From positions 1 through 27,332 of the forward strand of contig NZ_BAAADA010000026.1 in assembly GCF_039522005.1 (NCBI RefSeq): a DNA stretch of 27,332 bases, written 5' to 3'. A program made the position numbers and the translations under genes. Positions 1 to 7,039 of this stretch are shown here, one piece after another. The notes beneath the pieces were generated by a model. The model saw nothing but the letters and a program-made list of their open reading frames with translations. It was not told the origin of the DNA and ran no database searches. Position 1 is the first letter of the stretch. Each line of letters begins with the position of its first letter. The DNA is from Alkalibacterium indicireducens (GTDB taxonomy: Bacteria > Bacillota > Bacilli > Lactobacillales > Carnobacteriaceae_A).

Positions 1-204
1 TAGCCAGTCGATTTCTTTCTTTAGTTCGGTCAGTTGAGCGGAGCAGGAATTGTAGCTCAGTCCTTTGCCCGTGCTTTCGTACAGCTCGTTCCATTTTGCA
101 AGGAAATGGTTGAAGACGAACCGACTGCACCCAATCGTCTTCGCAATCAGGATTTCCTGCTCTTTGTTCGGGTAGAGGCGAAACTTATAGGCTTTGTGTC
201 TCAT
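1..204 (-). CDS. tnpB: TnpB / OrfB RNA-guided nuclease of IS200/IS605 family (N-terminal 68 codons, partial)
   Basis: The product is the N-terminus of a TnpB-family protein, the RNA-guided nuclease encoded by IS200/IS605 and IS607 elements. The translation starts MRHKAYKFRLYPNKEQ, the typical N-terminal beta strand of TnpB, and continues with a 'GCSRFVFNHFL' helix and then 'LSYNSCSAQLTELKK'. The start ATG (202-204) is preceded by a strong ribosome binding site, AAAGGGGGTGG. The gene is open to base 1, so the RuvC-like catalytic domain and zinc finger are outside the window and integrity cannot be judged. It is divergent from the RHH gene at 283. Confidence 0.85.
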   Translation of the reverse strand, partial: MRHKAYKFRLYPNKEQEILIAKTIGCSRFVFNHFLAKWNELYESTGKGLSYNSCSAQLTELKKEIDWL

Positions 205-222
205 TGATTTCCACCCCCTTTA

Positions 223-268
223 AATGATATACTTATTGTATCATTTTAGATATTATTTGTATATCATT
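223..268. promoter_or_regulatory. Candidate RHH operator: repeated ATGATATAC/GTATATCAT half-sites between tnpB and RHH gene
   Basis: The 78-bp divergent intergenic space contains AATGATATAC at 223-232 and its exact reverse complement GTATATCATT at 259-268. A third related half-site, GTATCATT, lies at 238-245. Arrays of short inverted half-sites next to their own gene are the usual operators of ribbon-helix-helix repressors. Control of both the RHH gene and tnpB from here is inference. Confidence 0.5.
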
Positions 269-282
269 AAGGAGTGAAAACA

Positions 283-435
283 ATGGAAAAGCAATCAGTT
301 ATTTTACGATTTCCGAAGACATTGCTCGATAGGGTGGACAAGTACAAAGAGCAGAAAGGGTTCGGTACTCGTACTCAAACAATTTTTCACTTGATTCAAA
401 CAGCACTCGAACAATCGGACAATCGGGACGGCTAA
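283..435 (+). CDS. Small ribbon-helix-helix (CopG/Arc-type) DNA-binding protein, 50 aa
   Basis: The translation is MEKQSVILRFPKTLLDRVDK followed by a short turn and 'TRTQTIFHLIQTALEQ'. This is the beta-strand, helix, helix layout of MetJ/Arc/CopG dimeric DNA-binding proteins. The 'SVILRFP' strand would insert into the DNA major groove and 'TRTQTIFHLIQTALE' would be the second helix. An AAGGAG ribosome binding site lies at 269-274, eight bases before the ATG. Its position between the element's left-end hairpin and tnpB, pointing outward, means it travels with the element. It may repress tnpB and itself through the half-sites at 223-268. It could instead be an antitoxin-like protein, but no toxin partner is visible. 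Confidence 0.7.
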   Translation: MEKQSVILRFPKTLLDRVDKYKEQKGFGTRTQTIFHLIQTALEQSDNRDG

Positions 436-542
436 AGCCACCCCGTGTCCGAAGCCGATTCATCCCCCACTTTACACTTCGTAAGAAGTGGGGGTCTTCT
501 CGGCTATTTTAGATAAAGCATTCAGATCATTTAAATTCGACA

Positions 543-594
543 AATAAGCCTGAGGCAAGCGACATATATCGCTTGCCTCGGGCTTATTTTTTTT
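543..594. terminator. Intrinsic terminator, possibly bidirectional
   Basis: A 20-bp stem (543-562 with 569-588, one G-T wobble, CATATA loop) is followed by eight T residues on the plus strand. It lies just outside the inferred left end of the TnpB element. It can end a plus-strand transcript. On the minus strand it sits 24 bp beyond the asparaginase stop, where the T-run is weaker. Confidence 0.75.
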
Positions 595-611
595 GAATTA
601 AGGTGTGTGCT

Positions 612-1583
612 TTATTTTTTAAAGATCAAGTCGATCTGTTTATTATCAAAAGCCTGTTCCAAAAGAATCAGCAGTTTAATTCGTGCTTTCGGACCTGAAA
701 GTCCTGGGGCAAATATCACTCCAAGCTCTTTCAAGTGTTTACCTCCGCCTGTATAAGCATAGATATCCTGAGCTATTCCATTAAATGCTCTGGAAGTAAT
801 AACGACAGGAATATTTTTTTCAAGAATTTTCTTTAGTCCCGGTAAAGCAGCAGGGGGCAAATTACCAGCACCGAGTGCCTCTATGACCAAGCCGTCCAGA
901 TCAGTACTGAGCAGGGCATCAAACAGCGTACTGTCCATACCCGCATAAGACTTAAGCATACAGACGTTCTTATCAGCTTTTTCGATTGGATACGTTTCGT
1001 TGAAAATCAGTTTCTGAAAGAACCGAACTTCATGCTTTGAAACGATACCGATCGGTCCGAAAGTGGGGGTTCTGAAAGTAGCAACATTTGTTGTATGTGT
1101 TTTTGTAACATACCGCGCTGTATGAATCTCTTCGTTTAGAACAACCAGTACCCCTTTATCTCTCGCATCAAGAGAAAGAGAGGTCCATATAGCATTCTGC
1201 AAGTTACGTACGCCGTCTGAACCAAGTTCATCAATAGGGCGCATAGCTCCTGTGAGAACTACAGGAAAAGGAATATCTAGAGTAAGGTCTAGAAAATAGG
1301 CTGTTTCTTCAAGTGTATCTGTGCCATGAGTAATGACTGCTCCATCATAAATGTTTTCTTCAGCGGCTTGAATCAGTCTTTTCTGAAGGCTAAGCATATC
1401 ATGCGGTGTCACATGAGGAGAAGGAAGCTGAAAGATATCCTCTTCAATAATTTCCAGATTTTCTTCAAACAAGTGACTGTACTGGTGTAGCGGATGCTCG
1501 TCGCTTGGCTTTACCGCTCCTGTACGCTGGTCTGTACTCATCGAAATGGTTCCGCCAGTGTGAAGTAATAAAATTCGTTTCAA
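612..1583 (-). CDS. ansA: L-asparaginase (type I, cytoplasmic)
   Basis: The enzyme hydrolyses L-asparagine to aspartate and ammonia. The 323-residue protein has both family signatures: 'LLHTGGTIS' at the N-terminus, with nucleophile Thr12, and 'VITHGTDTLEET' with Thr88-Asp89. No signal peptide is present, which favours the cytosolic type I enzyme over the secreted type II. 'GLVIEALGAGNLP' in the C-terminal half is also typical. The start codon is TTG (1581-1583), nine bases after an AGAGG ribosome binding site. The gene lies 17 bp downstream of the MBL-fold hydrolase gene on the same strand, so the two are probably co-transcribed from the promoter near 2253-2281. Confidence 0.92.
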   Translation of the reverse strand: MKRILLLHTGGTISMSTDQRTGAVKPSDEHPLHQYSHLFEENLEIIEEDIFQLPSPHVTPHDMLSLQKRLIQAAEENIYDGAVITHGTDTLEETAYFLDLTLDIPFPVVLTGAMRPIDELGSDGVRNLQNAIWTSLSLDARDKGVLVVLNEEIHTARYVTKTHTTNVATFRTPTFGPIGIVSKHEVRFFQKLIFNETYPIEKADKNVCMLKSYAGMDSTLFDALLSTDLDGLVIEALGAGNLPPAALPGLKKILEKNIPVVITSRAFNGIAQDIYAYTGGGKHLKELGVIFAPGLSGPKARIKLLILLEQAFDNKQIDLIFKK

Positions 1584-1600
1584 TCGCCTAGACCTCTTTT

Positions 1601-2224
1601 CTAATTGAAATATGGATTTGTCTGTTTTTCGTTACCGATCGTCGTCTGCATGCCATGTCCTGAGTAGACAATGGTATCATCGGAAAGTTTGAAGAGTTCT
1701 TTTTTTATTGAGGGAATCAATTTTTCCGGTTCGCTTCCGGGCAGGTCGGTTCTGCCGATACTGCCTTTGAATAAGGCATCGCCTGAAAGAACGAAGCCAT
1801 CTTTTACAAAAATGAAACTTACGCCGCCAGGAGAATGTCCTGGAGTTGAGACGACTTCAAATGTAAATGGACCGATCGATACGGTTTCTGCAGGATTGAA
1901 AGTAAATTCTGCCTCTCTTGCTGTTATTTCATTTGAACCGTAAACAGAAAGGTTTTTAGAGGGATCCCCGAGCCAGTCCACTTCTTCCGGGCTGACATAA
2001 ACTGGGATATCATAATCGACTCTAAGGTCTTCTAGTGCGCCAATGTGATCATAATGCGTGTGTGTCAACAAGATTGCTAAAGGCCGCGCACCCAGCTCTT
2101 CCAGTTCATCCTTGATTTTACTTGTTTCATCCCCAGGATCGACAATAAGTGCATCTGATCCTGAATAGATTAAATAACAGTTTTCCTGGATCACTCCAGT
2201 GATGATTTTTCTTACTTGAGTCAT
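1601..2224 (-). CDS. MBL-fold metallo-hydrolase (glyoxalase II-like, YqgX-type)
   Basis: A 207-residue metallo-beta-lactamase-fold hydrolase with a complete two-metal set: HTHYDH at 55-60, His130 in 'TPGHSPGG', Asp149 in 'LSGDALF', and His190 in 'YSGHG'. The length and the 'GSIGRTDLPG' motif match the short hydroxyacylglutathione-hydrolase-like proteins common in Firmicutes. The substrate cannot be assigned, since many members are annotated as glyoxalase II without proof. The start ATG is preceded by a strong AAGGAGG site. It is the first gene of a probable two-gene operon with the asparaginase. Confidence 0.88.
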   Translation of the reverse strand: MTQVRKIITGVIQENCYLIYSGSDALIVDPGDETSKIKDELEELGARPLAILLTHTHYDHIGALEDLRVDYDIPVYVSPEEVDWLGDPSKNLSVYGSNEITAREAEFTFNPAETVSIGPFTFEVVSTPGHSPGGVSFIFVKDGFVLSGDALFKGSIGRTDLPGSEPEKLIPSIKKELFKLSDDTIVYSGHGMQTTIGNEKQTNPYFN

Positions 2225-2252
2225 AGAATTTCCTCCTTGTCATTCATGTATA

Positions 2253-2281
2253 AGTATAACTGATTAAGGTAAACCTGTCGA
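2253..2281 (-). promoter_or_regulatory. Putative sigma-A promoter for MBL hydrolase-ansA
   Basis: Read on the minus strand, TCGACA (2281-2276) and TATACT (2258-2253) are separated by 17 bp. They match the -35 consensus at 5 of 6 positions and the -10 at 5 of 6, about 30 bp before the hydrolase ATG. Confidence 0.55.
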
Positions 2282-2394
2282 AAAAGATACAATCACTGAG
2301 TAAAAAAGAATAAGTGTTTTTTGGCAGGAGGAAGTGTGCTGAATAGAACAACTTGAATATAAATAGTAATAATTTGTTTATGTTATAAAAAGTG

Positions 2395-2423
2395 TTGCAG
2401 TTCATAATAAGGTATGCTAGTCT
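2395..2423 (+). promoter_or_regulatory. Possible promoter for the subtilase gene
   Basis: TTGCAG (2395-2400) and TAGTCT (2418-2423) are 17 bp apart, with a TG dinucleotide one base upstream of the -10 element. This lies in an AT-rich 281-bp stretch between divergent genes that holds no other recognisable feature. The -10 match is weak. Confidence 0.35.
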
Positions 2424-2505
2424 CTTTATTAATATCTTATTAAAAAATAATGGATATTTATTATAAAATGTTAATGATTCGATTAAGGAGAAAAGGAGTA
2501 GTCAA

Positions 2506-4188
2506 ATGAAAAATAAGTTCACTTCAATTTTAGCAGGATCGATGTCTCTACTATTAGGGATATCTTCCGTATCGTCAATCAGCCAAGTCAGTGCAGAAGG
2601 AAACGGTGGGAATTCAGAAGGATCTAGTCCAAAACTTCATCTGGATTCAGATCTGCTGTCGGATGACATTTTAACAGTCATTGTTGAACTTGAAGAAGAA
2701 GCGGTCCTTCAGGCAAAACAGCAGGGACGTACTCAGTCTGAGTTCAGATTATCTGTAGAACGGGAACGCATTCTAAATGAATTAGCAGCAGCCGGTGGAC
2801 AGGCCGAAGTCAATCAGGAATACGATCAGCTTTTCTCAGGCTTTTCTGTCGACCTGTCTGAAAGTGATATCGGTAAGCTTCTGATGATCGAGGGTGTCAA
2901 ATCAGTCTATCCTGATCAGGAGTATGAAGTGACTGATACACAGCAGTTCGATGTCAACGAAGTCACTCCAGAAATGCTGGACAGCGCACCTTACATAGAG
3001 GCTTTTGAAGCCTGGGATACCGGGTACACTGGAAAAGGAGTAACGGTCGCAGTGATTGATACTGGAGTGGATTATACACATCCGGCTCTGGTTCATGCTT
3101 TCGGTGACTATAAAGGATGGGATTTTGTAGATAATGACGATGATCCTCAGGAGACCTTGATTGAAGATGTTCTGAATCCGGCTCTGGCAACGAATCACGG
3201 GACGCATGTGGCGGGTACCATAGCTGGAAACGGACAGATCAAAGGGGTAGCACCTGATGCGAACCTGCTTGCCTACCGAGTACTTGGTCCGGGAGGAAGC
3301 GGAACAACGAGTGATGTCGTCGCTGCGATCGAACGGGCAGTCGAAGATGGGGCAGATATAATGAACCTGTCATTAGGTGCGACGGTCAATAATCCTGACT
3401 TCCCTACTTCTATCGCTCTGGACACCGCTATGGGCGAAGGTGTAGTAGCTGTCACTGCTAACGGAAATGCTGGTCCTCAGAACTGGACAGCAGGGTCTCC
3501 TGGAACATCAAGAGATGCCATTTCAGTCGGTGCTACACAACTTCCTTACAATGTATTCGAAGCTTCAGTCAACACAGAATCAGCTCAAGTCTTCCCTTCA
3601 ATTGAAGTGATGGGATATCCTGGTGAAGATGCTCTACTTGCACTAAACGGTCAGACCTTAGAATATGTTTATGCCGGACTGGGCAGTCCTGAGGAATTTG
3701 CTTCTCTCGATGTCGAAGGTAAGATTGCCTTGATTCAAAGAGGAGAATATCCATTTGTCGAAAAAGCTCAGAATGCAGCTGAGGCTGGAGCTGTTGGTGC
3801 GATCCTTTTCAATAATGTAGCAGGTACTCAGCCTGAAATACCTGGCATGGCAGTTCCGACGTTGATGGCTTCTCTTGAAGATGGACAAAAACTGCTGCAG
3901 GATCTGGAGAATGGCTTTAATACAGTGACAATTGAAGCTTCATTTAGTCATATTGTTGGCGAAACAGTGGCAGACTTCTCTTCCAGAGGACCTGTTATGA
4001 CGAACTGGATGATAAAACCCGATGTGGTCGCACCTGGTGTCAGCATTATCAGTACAGTACCTGGTCCAGCGTATGCATCTCTACAGGGAACAAGTATGGC
4101 CGCTCCTCATGTAGCTGGGGCAGCAGCTCTTATCCTTGAAGCTCACCCGGACTGGAGCGTCGATTTTGTTAAGGCTGCTTTAACGTAA
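2506..4188 (+). pseudogene. Vpr-like secreted subtilisin (S8) protease, 5' part, interrupted by IS element
   Basis: A secreted serine protease precursor. Residues 1-30 form a signal peptide (Lys-rich start, hydrophobic core, 'VSA' cleavage). Residues ~50-145 are an I9 inhibitor propeptide. The S8 catalytic domain carries Asp185 ('VIDTGVD'), His231 ('HGTHVAG'), oxyanion Asn321 and Ser530 ('GTSMAAPH'). A protease-associated (PA) insert lies at about 370-480. An AAGGAG site precedes the ATG. The reading frame ends artificially: codon 560 (ACG, 4183-4185) is followed at once by a TAA supplied by inserted DNA. The natural continuation, 'NTAEQL...', starts at 4458 in frame. The rejoined protein would be about 800 residues, close to Bacillus Vpr (about 806). 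All catalytic residues are upstream of the break, but the last catalytic-domain helix and the C-terminal domain are lost. Confidence 0.85.
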
Positions 4189-4456
4189 TTCCGAAAGAAG
4201 TCTCCCACTTCTAAGCGTATGGGTGCGAAGCACCAGTGAAAGTGGGAGATGAATTTCGGTCAAGCGATAGCTTGAAGTGGTTAATGTCATTCTCANNNNN
4301 NNNNNNNNNNNNNNNNNNNNNNNNNNNNNNNNNNNNNNNTTTGAGCCTACCCATATCCGATTCCTCTGTCTGCATGAAACCTGTGCAGACAAGAATGGAG
4401 TTCGTAGGAAGCCCCCACTTCAAAATCCGGAGGATTTAAGTGGTGGGTAGTTCACT
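4186..4456 (+). mobile_element. IS200/IS605-type element inserted in the subtilase gene, interior unassembled
   Basis: Non-coding DNA splits a subtilase that reads through if it is removed. The left flank ends in TTTAAC (4179-4184), the target type reported for IS605. The exact edge is ambiguous by one G, and there is no target duplication, as expected for Y1 single-strand transposition. The left end has an inner 10-bp perfect stem TCTCCCACTT/AAGTGGGAGA (4201-4210 with 4240-4249), enclosed by CCGAAA/TTTCGG (4191-4196 with 4254-4259). The right end has an imperfect hairpin at 4412-4447 and the terminal motif GGTGGGTAGTTCACT. An 8-bp stem-loop lies at 4367-4391. The transposase or tnpB genes, if present, fall in the gap. 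Confidence 0.8.
4296..4339. other. Assembly gap (44 N) inside the IS element
   Basis: A run of 44 undetermined bases lies between the left-end and right-end sequences of the inserted element. The size is probably a placeholder or estimate, because a repeated element commonly breaks short-read assemblies. The true insert may be 1-2 kb. Confidence 0.95.
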
Positions 4457-4457
4457 G

Positions 4458-5173
4458 AACACAGCTGAACAGCTTACTGACAGAGAGGGTCAAGTGTATC
4501 CGCATAATACACAAGGAGCAGGAAGTGTTCGTGTGCTTCAGGCGATCGAGGCTGAAACTCTTATCATTCCTGGCAGTCATTCTTTCGGTGTTTTCGAGAA
4601 GCAGAAAGGACGAGAGGTACGAAGACAGAGCTTTGAGATTCATAATCTGTCAGACAGCAGAAAACGTCATACTGTCAGTTTTTCCGGAAACAACGGGATC
4701 AAAGTCAGCAACAGCAACAATCTGAATATTCAGGCCGGCAGATCAAATTCATTCAACTTCAATGTACAGGTGGCTGCCTCTAATCTGGAACCGGGTTATG
4801 TCGAGGGCACCTTTACAATTAGTGATGGAGTCAAGTCATATGATGTACCGACTATCCTGTTTATTCAGGAACCGGATTTCCCGCTTCTGAATGACGTACA
4901 ATTCGGTCTGATGGACGGCCTGCTGGTCGGGTTAGCCAATCTGACGACAGATGTCGATCAGTTCTCATTGCGTGTCCGAAATGCTGATACAGGCGAACTG
5001 CTGACGGAAACGGCTGTTAGTCAGAACGTACCAAGAGGTGAACATTTCTTCGTTGGGATATGCTGATCGATGGTCAGCCACTTGGACCAGGAAATTATGC
5101 GTTGAATCCTACTGCAGTATTAGGTGGAAGAGAAACTGAACTGGACGGCGCTGTCCTGACAGTTGGACCTTAG
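4458..5173 (+). pseudogene. Vpr-like subtilase, 3' part (C-terminal domain), with a one-base frameshift
   Basis: This is the continuation of the interrupted subtilase. It begins 'NTAEQLTDREG', the helix that follows the catalytic Ser region in S8 proteases, and then 'GAGSVRVLQAIEA', the conserved end of the catalytic domain. A beta-rich domain of roughly 150 residues follows (Fn3-like C-terminal region of Vpr/C5a-peptidase-like subtilases). The frame is intact from 4458 to about 5053, then stops at 5064-5066. A shift of one base near 5050-5054 restores 'WDMLIDGQPLGPGNYALNP' and reads to a TAG at 5171-5173, just before a terminator. A single missing base therefore explains the premature stop. 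It could be a real mutation or a sequence error. Confidence 0.8.
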
Positions 5174-5191
5174 GGAACATGATAAATGAAC

Positions 5192-5223
5192 CAGAAGAAG
5201 TCCTTACTTCTTCTGTTTTTTTT
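5192..5223 (+). terminator. Intrinsic terminator after the subtilase
   Basis: A 10-bp stem CAGAAGAAGT/ACTTCTTCTG (5192-5201 with 5206-5215) with a CCTT loop is followed by eight T residues. It lies 18 bp beyond the restored subtilase stop codon at 5173, supporting that frame as the original one. Confidence 0.85.
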
Positions 5224-5234
5224 GAGCATTTCAA

Positions 5235-5263
5235 TTGATATTGTGAGGGATGTATCATAAACT
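5235..5263 (+). promoter_or_regulatory. Possible promoter for dps
   Basis: TTGATA (5235-5240) is followed after 17 bp by TAAACT (5258-5263), 37 bp before the dps ATG. The -35 is good (5 of 6) and the -10 moderate. No clear PerR box was seen. Confidence 0.4.
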
Positions 5264-5299
5264 ATAGAAAGAACAAATATTTTAGGAGGCGTTTGATCA

Positions 5300-5764
5300 A
5301 TGGCAACAGAATCAGTAACAAGTTATCTGAACAATCTGGTAGCAACTCAGGGCCTTTTCTATATTAAACTGCACCAGGCACACTGGTATATAAAAGGACC
5401 GGCATTTTTCGAACTGCATGTAAAGCTCGAAGAGTACTATGACGAACTGACAGAACATTTTGACGCAACTGCAGAAAGACTGCTGCAGCTGGGCGGCGAA
5501 CCGTATTCTACTTTGAAAGAATTTATCGATCACTCAACGATTAAAGAAGCACCAGGTGAGAAGCATTTAGGTGAAGAAGACATGATCGAATCAGTCGTTC
5601 ATGATTTTGAAACATTGAGAGATGAATTATCTAAAGGAATCGACATGTTTGATGAAGCGAACGATGATGTAACCGTAGATATTCTGACTGAACAGAAAAC
5701 CTATGTCGACCAGACGATCTGGATGCTGTGGGCGTTTCTAGGAAAAAATGCACTAGGCGAATAA
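5300..5764 (+). CDS. dps: Dps-family ferritin-like DNA protection / iron storage protein
   Basis: A 154-residue Dps-type miniferritin that forms dodecamers, oxidises Fe2+ with peroxide and stores iron. The inter-subunit ferroxidase ligands are all present with exact family spacing: His28 in 'HQAHW', His40, Asp55 and Glu59 in 'HFDATAERLLQLGG'. They sit at the Listeria Dps positions shifted by three residues. The short N-terminus lacks a Lys-rich tail, so DNA binding may be weak, as in other Lactobacillales Dps-like proteins. The ribosome binding site is TTAGGAGGCG. It is a single-gene unit with its own terminator. Confidence 0.95.
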   Translation: MATESVTSYLNNLVATQGLFYIKLHQAHWYIKGPAFFELHVKLEEYYDELTEHFDATAERLLQLGGEPYSTLKEFIDHSTIKEAPGEKHLGEEDMIESVVHDFETLRDELSKGIDMFDEANDDVTVDILTEQKTYVDQTIWMLWAFLGKNALGE

Positions 5765-5776
5765 CGGGATAGCAAG

Positions 5777-5804
5777 AAGAGTCAGCATCCGCTGGCTCTT
5801 TTTT
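5777..5804 (+). terminator. Intrinsic terminator after dps
   Basis: A 10-bp stem AAGAGTCAGC/GCTGGCTCTT (5777-5786 with 5791-5800, one wobble), an ATCC loop, and a run of T to 5804, 13 bp after the dps stop codon. Confidence 0.85.
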
Positions 5805-5864
5805 GATGTGCACAAACACGTTCAGGTATGGTACTATAAAGTATATTTTTTATGATGAGGGATT

Positions 5865-6320
5865 ATGATGAAAGTGATCACACACAGTGAAGAAGAAACA
5901 AAAGCACTGGCCAAGCGACTGGCTGATCAGCTGAAACCCGGAATGACGCTCCTTCTCGAAGGACAGCTTGGAGCAGGGAAAACAACTTTTACAAAAGGTA
6001 TAGCCGAGGCACTAGGTATAAGCAGGGCAGTAAAAAGTCCGACCTACACATTGATAAAGGAATACACAGATGGAAAACTCCCATTATACCACATGGATCT
6101 TTATCGACTGGAAGATTCAGAAGATGAGGACCTGGGTCTGGATGATTATTTTTATGGCGAAGGAATCACGGTCGTCGAATGGGGATCATTTATGAAAGAA
6201 GATCTTCCTGAAGAATTTATAGCAGTGTCAATCAATACGTCAGACAATCTGAATGACCGTGAAATCAAATTCTCGGCCCAAGGTGACCAGTACAGAGAAG
6301 TATTAGAACGATTGGAGTGA
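5865..6320 (+). CDS. tsaE: tRNA threonylcarbamoyladenosine biosynthesis ATPase TsaE
   Basis: TsaE is the small P-loop ATPase that works with TsaB and TsaD to transfer threonylcarbamoyl to A37 of ANN-decoding tRNAs. The 151-residue length is typical. The Walker A motif is GQLGAGKTT (33-41), followed by 'SPTYTLIKEY' (the threonine-rich switch region) and 'HMDLYRL', with 'VVEWG' as the Walker-B-like strand. Two adjacent ATG codons (5865, 5868) follow GATGAGGG; either may start translation. It is followed after 7 bp by the GNAT gene, a common order in Firmicutes. tsaB and tsaD are not in the window. Confidence 0.95.
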   Translation: MMKVITHSEEETKALAKRLADQLKPGMTLLLEGQLGAGKTTFTKGIAEALGISRAVKSPTYTLIKEYTDGKLPLYHMDLYRLEDSEDEDLGLDDYFYGEGITVVEWGSFMKEDLPEEFIAVSINTSDNLNDREIKFSAQGDQYREVLERLE

Positions 6321-6327
6321 GTTTGAT

Positions 6328-6855
6328 ATGGTAAAAGAGCAGACACTGGACTGTACTATCAGAGAAGCGATACCGGACGATGCCGAAGCAGTCATCGATC
6401 TGCTGAATCGGACAGCCACTCAGACAGGGTTTATGACCCAGGGGGAAGAAGGACTGGGTATCACTGTTGAAGAAGAAGCTGAAGAGCTGGACAAAATTTA
6501 TCATTCAGATAACAATACAATACTCCTTGCAGTTGTTGATGGACAAGTCATCGGGATTGCTTCGATCCATGCTTCTTCCAAACCGAAGATCAGGCACATT
6601 GGAGACATCGGCATTGTGATCGACAAGGATTACTGGGGTATGGGACTGGGTCGACTGATGATGGAAGACCTGATTGACTGGGCACAGGAGTCCGAAGTGA
6701 TCAAGCGTCTTCAGCTGCAGGTTCAGCACAGGAACACGCGCGGCCGAGCTCTGTATGAGTCTTTAGGTTTCGATCTTGAAGCAATCATGAAATATGGTGT
6801 CAAGGACGCTGGTGAATACCTCGATGTTTGTCAGATGAGCAGGTTAGTATTATAG
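6328..6855 (+). CDS. GNAT-family N-acetyltransferase
   Basis: A 175-residue GCN5-related acetyltransferase that uses acetyl-CoA. The acetyl-CoA pyrophosphate loop is visible as 'DYWGMGLGRLMMEDLIDWA' (101 onward; the R/Q-x-x-G-x-G/A core is W-G-M-G-L-G). It follows the beta4 strand 'HIGDIGIVI'. Motif B, 'NTRGRALYESLGF', and the C-terminal 'EYLDVCQMSRL' strand are also typical. The acceptor substrate is unknown. The gene lies 7 bp after tsaE and is probably co-transcribed. This neighbour position is often held by rimI, but the sequence looks more like the YjaB/PhnO-like small-molecule acetyltransferases, so rimI is not assigned. Confidence 0.9.
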   Translation: MVKEQTLDCTIREAIPDDAEAVIDLLNRTATQTGFMTQGEEGLGITVEEEAEELDKIYHSDNNTILLAVVDGQVIGIASIHASSKPKIRHIGDIGIVIDKDYWGMGLGRLMMEDLIDWAQESEVIKRLQLQVQHRNTRGRALYESLGFDLEAIMKYGVKDAGEYLDVCQMSRLVL

Positions 6856-6904
6856 AAAAATGCTGGACATTCCCTAAATGATTGGGGAGTGTCCAGCATT
6901 TTTT
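6856..6904 (+). terminator. Intrinsic terminator after tsaE-GNAT, probably bidirectional
   Basis: A 14-bp perfect arm pair (6856-6869 with 6890-6903) flanks a smaller CCC/GGG stem and ends in T residues. The arms begin with A5 and end with T5, so it could also work for minus-strand transcription coming from the exonuclease gene. The 136 bp from 6905 to 7039 hold nothing recognisable. Confidence 0.85.
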
Positions 6905-7039
6905 GCTTTTATGACATTTGGTATGACCTTCCATATTTACGTAACACCGGAATTCAGATGGAAATGGACTCAGATTGAGGGAGCAGTCGCCACAATAGCA
7001 CCCAGCTCCCGCCGTCATGTTACCTGCTTATTATCCATT

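Larger units (their letters stand above)
1..511 (-). mobile_element. IS200/IS605-type TnpB element, left-end portion (runs off window)
   Basis: The region holds a partial tnpB on the minus strand, a divergent small ribbon-helix-helix gene, and a subterminal nested hairpin at 454-504. The hairpin has an inner 9-bp perfect stem (464-472 with 486-494) and an outer GCCGA/TCGGC stem (454-458 with 500-504). Read on the minus strand, this hairpin matches the left end of the element inside the subtilase gene at 4191-4259. The outer boundary near 511 is inferred: the minus strand reads TTTATC just outside it (512-517), which resembles the TTTAAC flank of the other copy. The right end lies outside the window. 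No tnpA Y1 transposase is visible; the RHH gene sits where IS605 would carry tnpA. Confidence 0.7.

Noticed and set aside
4236..4439. Open frames running across the N gap
   Set aside because: They translate undetermined bases and lie in the non-coding ends of the inserted element.
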